This document shows positions 1 through 6,403 of a stretch of 64,000 nucleotides of DNA, piece by piece. The DNA is from an uncultured Christensenellaceae bacterium (GTDB lineage Bacteria; Bacillota; Clostridia; Christensenellales; Borkfalkiaceae): the NCBI GenBank assembly GCA_910589015.1, contig CAJUSA010000001.1:1-64000 (forward strand), read 5' to 3'. The notes under the pieces were generated by a model that worked only from the letters and a program-made list of their open reading frames with translations, ran no database searches and was not told the origin of the DNA. Position numbers and translations under genes: made by a program. Positions within the stretch are counted from its first letter, which is position 1; each line of letters starts with the position of its first letter.

Positions 1-48
1 ACCGGGTGATATTGTTGTCGATTTAGACGCAATTATTGATGCGATTAG

Positions 49-606
49 TTTCCGTCAAGGAAAAGAAGATATACTTTTTCCAAGGACAGAAATATCAACA
101 CGACGACGCTTTATGGCGACGGTGAGGCGCAGGTTTCTCTTTCGTCCGACAAGACGATTTCGGGCGCAATCGGAACCATGGCCCGCGACGAAGAGTTCGA
201 AGTTGACCTTGGAATCGCTGAAATCATGGGCGATGGCTCGAAAGCAGAACTCGCGGTTACGTCGATGAAAGCCGTTAATTTCGGTTATGAGACGGAATTT
301 ATCGGCAAGGACGGAATTACGAAAACGAAGAAAGTATGGGTTCTGAACGTTCAGGTAACGCCGCCGAACGAGAGCCTGACGCAAACGCAAGACAATATCA
401 CGCAGTCGACGTTTGATTACAATTATACGGGATACGGCGAGTACGTCAAAACCGCAGACGGAAGCAGCGACTATATCGATCCCAAAACGGGCGGGAAATT
501 GCGTGCATATACGGTCAGCAAAAAGCCCGGCGATGCGGGTTATGAAACGTTCCTTGATTCGGTACCGACGCCTAAGAAGGCACAGGGAACGGTGCAGGGA
601 GTATAA
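49..606 (+). pseudogene. Phage major tail protein, N-terminus missing
   Basis: This frame is open from position 49 to a stop at 604-606. It reads like the C-terminal part of a siphovirus major tail (tube) protein: a beta-rich segment with TTLYGDGEAQVSLSS, then MARDEEFEVDLGIAEIMG, and an acidic/threonine-rich end. The frame upstream of 49 carries stops, and a different frame (2 to about 100) is open into the window edge with unrelated sequence (PGDIVVDLDAIIDAISFRQ). The gene therefore looks 5'-truncated or joined to foreign DNA near position 85-100. An ATG at 178 lies inside the conserved part and is unlikely to be the true start. The chaperone and tape-measure genes follow in normal tail-module order. 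Family assignment is from sequence style and synteny, not a search. Confidence 0.6.
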
Positions 607-610
607 AAAT

Positions 611-670
611 ACGCCCGAAAGGGCGTTAATGGGCGGATACGGTTTGCGGGTTCGATTCCTGCGTCGCCCT
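611..670 (+). other. Hairpin plus tRNA-like acceptor/T-arm minihelix
   Basis: Between two phage tail genes, ACGCCC-GAAA-GGGCGT (611-626) forms a 6-bp tetraloop hairpin. It is followed at 631-670 by what looks like a tRNA lacking its D and anticodon arms. GGGCGG at 631-636 pairs with TCGCCC at 664-669, and GCGGG-TTCGATT-CCTGC (646-662) is a canonical T-arm with a 7-nt TTCRANN loop. Only 8 nt separate the two helices, where about 35 nt would be expected. No anticodon exists, so it is not a functional tRNA. It could be a deleted phage tRNA, an attachment relic or a processing signal. Confidence 0.55.
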
Positions 671-692
671 CAACATTTATTTGGAGGAAATT

Positions 693-1067
693 ATGAAAGT
701 TCAATTACCGATTGTTGTAAAAAACGAAATCATAAGCAAGAAGCACGTATTTGAAACGGAAGAGCGGGATTTTGATGTGGACATGTCGCTTGCGTGTCAA
801 ATGCGGTGGGAAACAAAATTCCCTGAACTTGCAAAGACGGAGACTGTTGTCGATTACGGTCAGCGTACGGCAAAAATGAGTTCGACGAATGCCGCTGTGA
901 TTTTAAGCAAGCTCAAGTTTCTGTATTGCTTGTTTGATACGGAAATGAGTTTTATTCAGTTTGTAAAAATGTTTGATTTTACGAGCGAGGACTATGTGAA
1001 GGGGCTGATAGCTCGAATTGAGGAAATCTTTCAGCTTGTGCTTGATTCTTCGTCTGAAAAAAACTGA
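693..1067 (+). CDS. Phage tail-assembly chaperone (G-type product)
   Basis: A 124-residue acidic protein starting MKVQLPIVVKNE. I chose ATG 693 because GGAGG sits at 683-687; the earlier in-frame TTG at 681 overlaps that site. Position between major tail and tape-measure genes, size and acidity match the first (G) product of siphovirus tail-assembly chaperone pairs, which coat the tape-measure protein during tail assembly. The last codons GAA AAA AAC TGA contain a slippery heptamer, so a fraction of ribosomes should bypass the stop and make a longer product. The gene appears intact in an otherwise decaying prophage. Confidence 0.7.
   Translation: MKVQLPIVVKNEIISKKHVFETEERDFDVDMSLACQMRWETKFPELAKTETVVDYGQRTAKMSSTNAAVILSKLKFLYCLFDTEMSFIQFVKMFDFTSEDYVKGLIARIEEIFQLVLDSSSEKN
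1058..1064 (+). promoter_or_regulatory. -1 programmed frameshift slippery site A_AAA_AAC
   Basis: The heptamer A AAA AAC lies in the correct register (codons AAA AAC) directly before the TGA at 1065-1067. A -1 slip continues as CTG ATA AAG and stays open to 1348. The downstream frame has no ATG start of its own until far inside, as expected for a trans-frame extension. Confidence 0.85.
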
Positions 1068-1348
1068 TAAAGCATCGGGCGGCGTTAATTGAGTTGATTG
1101 AAAAATGCAATTTGCATTCAAATGCAAAACGCTTCCCGATGCCAATATCATTGCAGTACATCAAAGAGCTTGGCGAAAAAGGAATTGATTGGAAAGGATT
1201 ACACGTTATAGACGTTTTCAGCCTTGTGTATTCAATTCGAATCGACAACTGTAAAAAGGTTCTATCGGATAAAGCCACTGCACGCATGAGTGCGGCAGGG
1301 GTGCAGGCAATAATGCCTGCAAGCGAAAGCGATTTTGAATCGTTGTAA
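1064..1348 (+). CDS. Tail-assembly chaperone frameshift extension (T part of G-T)
   Basis: This is the -1 frame continuation of the preceding gene: 94 codons beginning LIKHRAALIELIEKC after slippage at 1058-1064, ending at TAA 1346-1348. The predicted fusion is 124 + 94 = 218 residues. In lambda-like and many Gram-positive siphophages, G-T recruits tape-measure and tail-tube subunits; the G:G-T ratio is set by frameshifting. The frame's first possible starts (TTG 1091-1100 region) have no ribosome-binding site, which argues against independent translation. The tape-measure gene follows after 11 nt. Confidence 0.75.
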   Translation: MIKHRAALIELIEKCNLHSNAKRFPMPISLQYIKELGEKGIDWKGLHVIDVFSLVYSIRIDNCKKVLSDKATARMSAAGVQAIMPASESDFESL

Positions 1349-1359
1349 ATAGGAGAAAT

Positions 1360-2653
1360 ATGTCAAAAAGCGTTACCATAAAAATCGGCGCCGATACGAA
1401 GGACTTTATTGACGGAATAAAAAAAGCCGATAAGCAAATCGGGACGACGAAAAAAACGGCTGACAGTTTGGCGAAAAGTTTGCAGTTGGAGTATTCCGAT
1501 GCCAAGTTTACGCAAGCGCAGAAAAAGTATCAATCCGCATTGCAGAAGACCGAGGAACAGGCGGAAGCGGTTCGCGCAAAGATGGCGGAACTTGAAAAGG
1601 CTGGGAAAGTAGATACTGCAGATTATGAAAAGCTGGAAGAGTGTCTTGCAAAAACGGAGTCGAGAGCGACCGATTTACGCGAGGCGTTAAAAAAGGTAAA
1701 TCAAACAAAACTTGATCAGGCAACAAAAGAAACGGAATCCCTTTCCGTTGAATTGGAAAGTGTCGGGAAGAAGATGAAGGCGGCTTCCGTTGTTTCGGCG
1801 GGCTTGATCGCGAGCATGGGGGCGGTTGCAAAGAAGTCGGCAACACTCGGTGCGGAAATTGACGATATGTCGCAGCGCTTCGGTGTAAGCGCAGAGACGA
1901 TTCAAGAATGGGAGTATGTCGCAGTTCAATGCGGCGTCGGTTCGGACGTATTCACAAAATCGCTCGTTAAGATGCGGTCGGCAATGACGGATTTATCGAC
2001 GGGGGCGGTAAGCAACGCATCCAAAGCTTTACAATCGTTGGGGATTTCGCCGAACCAGTTTAGAACGCAGGAAGAAATGTTCGACGGTATTGTTGATGCT
2101 CTTTCCCGCGTACAAGATAAAACGTTGCAGACTGCGTAAGTACCTGAAAAGTCTAAATTCGGCACAGTTAAAAACTGCTGCAGGGTTTGCGGCAATAGGG
2201 GCAGCGGCGGCTATCGGAACTGATTTGTTTAAGAACTGGAGTAAAATGTCGACCGTTGAAAAGATATTAAAGGGGCTTGCTCTTGCGGCGTTAGTTGCGG
2301 CGGCGGCAGTTACGGTATTCCACGCTTCTTGGTCACTCGGTATCGCAATCGGGGCAATCGCTGCGGGCGTTGTGGCTGGTCTCGCGGCAATTAATGCGGC
2401 GCAAAAAAAGATCATGCCTGAAGAAGATGGGTTCAGTGCAGACAACATAAGTGGGAAGACGGGTTCGGGATATAATCCCGACCAGTACGACTATTCGGGC
2501 TTTTCGGGCGGCGGGAATCGTTATAGCGATTATTCGCAAAGCAACTCACAAATCAACATCACGGTAAATGTAACCGAGCCGGGTGCAACTGCAGAAGAAA
2601 TTGCGGCGGCGGTTAGTAGAGAGATAGCAACAATCGCACAGTCAAGGGGGTAA
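1360..2653 (+). pseudogene. Phage tape-measure protein, internally deleted and frameshifted
   Basis: The first part (1360-2139, 259 residues, RBS AGGAGA) starts MSKSVTIKIGADTKDF. It contains a heptad-like coiled-coil region (residues about 60-130), a hydrophobic segment (AASVVSAGLIASMGAVAKKSA) and the conserved MSQRFGVSAETIQEW block of minor tail/tape-measure proteins, then stops after LSRVQDKTLQTA. The other frame resumes at about 2140 with KSLNSAQLKTAAGFAAIG, long Ala/Gly/Val-rich membrane-like stretches and a C-terminus ending in TVNVTEPGATAEEIAAAVS. Intact relatives carry further sequence between these two blocks, so both a deletion and a frame change have occurred near 2139. The product cannot determine a normal tail length. 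Confidence 0.75.
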
Positions 2654-2654
2654 A

Positions 2655-3500
2655 ATGAGACAATTTGCATTTGTCGTATTCGATTCTGACAATACGGTGT
2701 TGGAACGATTTGTGCTTGATAAAGTTACGGCCCCGAGCGGGCTTGGGTGGAAGTTGAAACTTACGAAGCTTGAAGGCGACGTCGTTGATACGATAACGAA
2801 AGTTGCGCAGGACAAGCAGACGGTGAAACTTACGGTGAATTTTATCGATCGGGCGTATGAGCGCTACAACATACTTTCCCAATGGTTGCAGAAGTATTCG
2901 CATGCAGATGACCATGTTGCGCTTGAATATGACGATGGAACGCAGGCGCGGTACGTTGAAGGAAAGGTGACAGAGTTCTCAAAGGCAGAAAAGGACGAGT
3001 ACAACAGACTATCGTGTAACGTAAGTTTTACCCCGTTGACGCCGTTCTTTGTAAATATCGAGCGGAAGATTACGATTAAAATTTCAAGCCAAGGGAAGTC
3101 GTATCCGTTCCGATATTCATACTGTTACGGGAAAAATGAAGTTAAGAACGATGAGATCACAAACCCGTATATTTCACCCGTTCCCGTAACTGTAACAATT
3201 CGTGGAAGCGTGAGCGCACCGCGCGTTGCACTTTCTTCGGCGGGAAACGGAAATGCATATTGTGTTGTCAGCTTCCCCGACGTGACGCTTCGAGACGGGC
3301 AGTCGATAATTATCAATAGCGCAAGAAGAAAGATTTACTTTGACGACGGGAGCGGGAATCTCGAAGATTACAGCGTAAAAACAGATCCGTCGGAAGATAC
3401 GTTTTTATTCGCGGAAAGCGGCGTCAGCCACATATCAATGAACTTCCAGTCGAGCGACACAGGGGACTTGACAGGCTCTTGGAGGCAATACGGTTTATGA
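2655..3500 (+). CDS. Phage distal tail (Dit-like) protein
   Basis: A 281-residue protein starting MRQFAFVVFDSDNTVLERF, one base after the tape-measure stop, with GGGGG as ribosome-binding site. It resembles the siphovirus distal tail protein family, which forms the hexameric hub joining tail tube to baseplate. An N-terminal beta-barrel half runs to about residue 130 (ending FTPLTPFFVNIERK) and a C-terminal galectin-like half follows (NPYISPVPVTVTIRG onward). Its last codon overlaps the next gene (ATGA at 3497-3500), the usual Dit-Tal coupling. It is intact. The assignment rests on gene order and sequence style. Confidence 0.65.
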   Translation: MRQFAFVVFDSDNTVLERFVLDKVTAPSGLGWKLKLTKLEGDVVDTITKVAQDKQTVKLTVNFIDRAYERYNILSQWLQKYSHADDHVALEYDDGTQARYVEGKVTEFSKAEKDEYNRLSCNVSFTPLTPFFVNIERKITIKISSQGKSYPFRYSYCYGKNEVKNDEITNPYISPVPVTVTIRGSVSAPRVALSSAGNGNAYCVVSFPDVTLRDGQSIIINSARRKIYFDDGSGNLEDYSVKTDPSEDTFLFAESGVSHISMNFQSSDTGDLTGSWRQYGL

Positions 3501-4748
3501 TTGTCACGTTTTACGATAAGGGATTCAATGGATTACAAAACAACGCTTCACTTGTCGTCGACAATGGAAGTTATTCGCTTGTTCGGCGTGGGGTTGATAT
3601 GGACGAACTGAAATGCACCTGCGAGGCGTTTACGGCGGATATGCAGCCGACATTCGTTGTCGTAAAGAATGACCGTGGGAATTACGTTTACGGGGCGCTG
3701 GCGGGCATTCCGCAACTTGATAAAAACAATCAAACAAAGATAACGGGATCGGACATTAAGTCGATGCTCAAATCGGATATCATGATTGATTTTAGTACGA
3801 GGAAGCCGTCGACGCCGAAGGAGTTTTTCCAAGAAGTTTTTAACGCTTGGAATGATCAGGTAAACCAAAATAGTTTTTACTGCGAATTGGTTTTTGACGA
3901 AAGCGTAGAAGATGTCCGATGGGAGTACTTGCAGCCGACGGGTGAGCGCGTTGCTCGGTATAACGCATGGGAAGACCTATTTGCGCCCTACTTGAAATAT
4001 TACGCTTTCTTTATGACAACCAAAATCGAGCTTTCAGAAAAAAAAGTGGTATTCCGTATCGGATGTTCCTTAAACGGAAAAGAGGAGAATGTGCGGTTGT
4101 GGGAACTTGGCATATACGATTACGGGAAATGGATCGCAAGCGTAAATGAAACGCAAGGGGCGGTTCTAAACACGATAACAAACGAGGTGACTTCGGGGAT
4201 TCGCTGGGTTTTAACATCGCAAAATAAATTCATAAGTTGCGATGATTCATCGGCGGCGGATAGGGAAAAACTTGCGAAGGAACGGGACTGCTTTCCGATA
4301 AAAAGGAAAGTTGTCTTAAAAGAAACGGATGATGCCGAAAAGCTGACGGAGCTTCTTAACGAGGCGAATACGGAAGCATTGAAGACGCTCGCTGATTCAA
4401 TGTTCAAAGAAAACTTGGAAATTTCAAACGAAGAGTTTTTACAACGCTTTGAAACGAGACGCGGCGGGGATATCGTTGCATCAAATGAGCGAGAAGAACA
4501 GCGCGTTCGGGAAATGTTTAGTACGAAGTTCAGCATTTATGTAAAGCGCGGAAGCAAAGCACCATATAAAAGGTTGCCGTGCGGCGAACTACATTATAAC
4601 GAAAATGGCTTAAAAAAAATTCAAATCGGATATCGATTTACAGGAAGCCTACGACGAGTACGACATCGATCAGAAGTTCGGCGCGGCTCGGAGAAAGCTT
4701 GAAGAAGTTCAGGCGCTGTTCTCGACGGAAGGAATCGGGAACAATTAA
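3497..4748 (+). pseudogene. Phage tail-hub/baseplate (Tal-like) protein with a frameshift
   Basis: The start is ATG 3497 (MIVTFYDKGFNGLQNN), overlapping the Dit stop; an upstream TTG at 3479 is only an extension of the frame. Gene order and the CTCEAFTADMQPTFVVV / GDIKSMLKSD blocks suggest the tail-associated hub protein of siphophages. The frame runs on to 4702, but after an A8 tract (4612-4619) it loses its acidic, helix-forming character. The +1 frame there continues sensibly as DIDLQEAYDEYDIDQKFG and ends at TAA 4746-4748, just before the next gene's RBS. Seven A's instead of eight would restore one continuous protein. The cause may be mutation, sequencing error or slippage. Confidence 0.6.
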
Positions 4749-4760
4749 CGGAGGAGTAAG

Positions 4761-5333
4761 ATGAAGGAACAATTTTTGCTGTATGGCGTTTGTGCCGCAA
4801 TTTCTGTTGTGGCTGTCGCTGTGACTTCGCTTTTGAAAATCATCGTTTGCGCGATTGCAAAACGATACAAGAAAAGCTTGTCTGGGAACGTCAAGGAATA
4901 CCTGTTTACGCCGATTGCGATTTTGCTTGCGGCGGGTGGGGAATACTTATGGCTTGAGGTGTTCATGCATTTAGAGGATGAGCAGATATTCATCCTTCTT
5001 ATCGTCTGTTTTAGTATCGCTACGATGCTTATCTACTGGCTGTTATTTCAACCGACACGAAAGGCGGCGGTCAACTTAATTCGAGCTGTCATGAAGAGAG
5101 GGCAGTTCGCACCGATTGTGGACGCCGTTGAACAGAGCGGACTTGATAAGATTTTGCTGGGAGAAGATGAAGTGCATTCGAATGCAGAAAGCGAACAAAG
5201 GCAGAAGACAGAAGAAGTCGAGCCAAGTGAAGCGAAAAACGAATTTGCCGCTAACGAAAAGTGCGATGTCGAGTTGCCGCGTTCCGCCGAAGAGCAGCTA
5301 CGGGAAATGGTAAACGCATTAAAACAAAACTAA
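4761..5333 (+). CDS. Holin-like phage membrane protein
   Basis: A 190-residue protein with a strong GGAGGAG site. Three hydrophobic segments (about residues 5-27, 47-67 and 75-93) are followed by a long charged tail rich in Glu/Lys (about residue 135 to the end), typical in outline of phage holins or small phage membrane proteins located after tail genes. I recognise no diagnostic holin motif and no endolysin gene follows. It is the last gene of the tail module and is followed by a terminator. The function remains a guess. Confidence 0.5.
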   Translation: MKEQFLLYGVCAAISVVAVAVTSLLKIIVCAIAKRYKKSLSGNVKEYLFTPIAILLAAGGEYLWLEVFMHLEDEQIFILLIVCFSIATMLIYWLLFQPTRKAAVNLIRAVMKRGQFAPIVDAVEQSGLDKILLGEDEVHSNAESEQRQKTEEVEPSEAKNEFAANEKCDVELPRSAEEQLREMVNALKQN

Positions 5334-5340
5334 GAAAAAA

Positions 5341-5366
5341 CCGAGCGGCAGTTGCCGTTCGGTTTT
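5341..5366 (+). terminator. Intrinsic terminator of the phage tail module
   Basis: CCGAGCGGCA and TGCCGTTCGG form a stem (one G-U pair) followed by TTTT, 8 bases after the preceding stop codon. Confidence 0.8.
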
Positions 5367-5373
5367 ATTATGT

Positions 5374-5464
5374 TGGCGCGGTGAGAGGGATTCGAACCCT
5401 CGCTACCTTTAACAGTACTACGCCCTTAGCAGGGGCGCCCCTTGAGCCTCTTGGGTATCACCGC
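5374..5464 (-). tRNA. tRNA-Ser (GCT)
   Basis: Class II tRNA on the minus strand. Acceptor GCGGTGA pairs with TCACCGC; anticodon stem CGCCC/GGGCG carries loop CTGCTAA (anticodon GCT); it has a long variable arm, T-arm GAGGG-TTCGAAT-CCCTC, discriminator G and an encoded CCA at 5374-5376. It reads Ser codons AGC/AGU. It lies 7 bases beyond the phage terminator, so it is a plausible integration site of the decayed prophage. Confidence 0.93.
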
Positions 5465-5784
5465 ATGTCAAGTTGGGATTGTCTATGAATTGTCTATTGC
5501 CGAGAAATAACCAGTAACAAATAGGCACATTTTGAGCGTTTTTCTGTCTATTTAGGGAGTGGTAGAAAAACTTTTCTTTTCGTTCCTATATGTTACAGGA
5601 AATTTCAAAGTGTGGGGTTTCCCGTAAAGACTACCAGTACACTTAGCAGGGGAGCCCCTTGAGCCTCTTGGGTACTTCTGCACGGCTTATTAAAAGCTAT
5701 ATTACTATATCATATTTGCGTTCGGTTTTCAAGTAAAATGATCCCGAAACTTCAAAATTTTTTCAAATTTCCGTTTTTATTGTC
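5465..5784. other. Gene-free stretch holding a broken tRNA half
   Basis: About 320 bases without a credible gene between tRNA-Ser and the ppa promoter. It contains the tRNA-Ser 5' half described separately and AT-rich sequence. I see no promoter for the tRNA-Ser that I can defend, and no integrase or attachment sequence beyond the tRNA duplication. Confidence 0.6.
5641..5681 (-). pseudogene. tRNA-Ser (GCT) 5' half, broken after the anticodon loop
   Basis: On the minus strand, acceptor-like GCAGAAG is followed by a D-arm, anticodon stem CTCCC and loop CTGCTAA. It then diverges: no matching GGGAG strand, variable arm or T-arm follows. Positions 5642-5674 match 5425-5457 of the intact tRNA-Ser with one mismatch in 33. 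This is either the remains of a tandem tRNA-Ser gene or the footprint of an integration/deletion inside the anticodon arm. Confidence 0.7.
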
Positions 5785-5813
5785 TTGCGGTGGCGAATTA
5801 TTTATGATAAAAT
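5785..5813 (+). promoter_or_regulatory. Promoter of ppa
   Basis: TTGCGG (5785-5790), a 17-bp spacer and TAAAAT (5808-5813), 20 bases before the ppa start. Confidence 0.6.
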
Positions 5814-5833
5814 AAGGGCAAGAGGGTTGAAAA

Positions 5834-6364
5834 ATGAACATTTGGCATGATATCGACGAAAAACGTATCCGCCCCGATTCCTTTGAGGCGCTCATTGAGA
5901 TACCGAAGGGCAGTAAGGCGAAATATGAACTCGATAAGGAAACGGGTATTCTGCGGCTTGACCGCATTTTATATACCTCGACGGTTTATCCCGCAAATTA
6001 CGGATTTATTCCGCGCACTTATGCCGACGACGGCGATCCTTTAGACGTGCTCGTGCTTTGCAACGAAGTAATTTATCCCATGACTTTGGTGCATTGTTAT
6101 CCCGTCGGCGTGATCAAAATGATCGATGGCGGTGAGTTAGACGAGAAAATTATCGCCATTCACGTGAAAGATCCGAATTATAACGGATACACCGATATAG
6201 CGCAGTTGCCCGATCATATTTTCGAGGAAATGATGCATTTCTTCGAGGTGTATAAGAGCTTGGAACACAAGGAAACGACGGTAAAAGAGATCGCGCACCG
6301 CGATGAGGCGGAACGCATTATCGAAAAGTGTATGGAAAATTATCGGAAAAAGATCCACATGTAA
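5834..6364 (+). CDS. ppa: Inorganic pyrophosphatase, family I
   Basis: A 176-residue cytosolic enzyme that hydrolyses pyrophosphate to phosphate and so pulls biosynthetic reactions forward. The family I signature is clear: EIPKGSKAKYELDKETG near the N-terminus (substrate lysine), YPANYGFIP (residues about 54-62) and the metal-binding DGDPLDVLVL block at about 68-77. Length matches bacterial family I enzymes. AGAGGG lies 8 bases before the ATG. The gene is monocistronic, with its own promoter and a hairpin terminator that also faces the convergent EF-G-like gene. It is not a family II (DHH) enzyme, which many Bacillota use instead. Confidence 0.95.
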   Translation: MNIWHDIDEKRIRPDSFEALIEIPKGSKAKYELDKETGILRLDRILYTSTVYPANYGFIPRTYADDGDPLDVLVLCNEVIYPMTLVHCYPVGVIKMIDGGELDEKIIAIHVKDPNYNGYTDIAQLPDHIFEEMMHFFEVYKSLEHKETTVKEIAHRDEAERIIEKCMENYRKKIHM

Positions 6365-6365
6365 A

Positions 6366-6393
6366 AAACGCCCCTTTTGAAAGGGGCGTTTTC
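6366..6393. terminator. Bidirectional terminator between ppa and the EF-G paralogue
   Basis: ACGCCCCTTT and AAAGGGGCGT form a perfect stem flanked by A's on the left and T's on the right, so it can terminate both convergent genes. Confidence 0.85.
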
Positions 6394-6403
6394 TGTTCGA
6401 GTA

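Noticed and set aside
1..5333. Domesticated tailocin or contractile injection system
   Set aside because: The genes are siphovirus-like, the tape-measure and hub genes are broken, and no sheath or lysis cassette is present.
5261..5488. Plus-strand 75-residue protein
   Set aside because: It overlaps the end of the membrane-protein gene, a terminator and the whole tRNA-Ser on the other strand.
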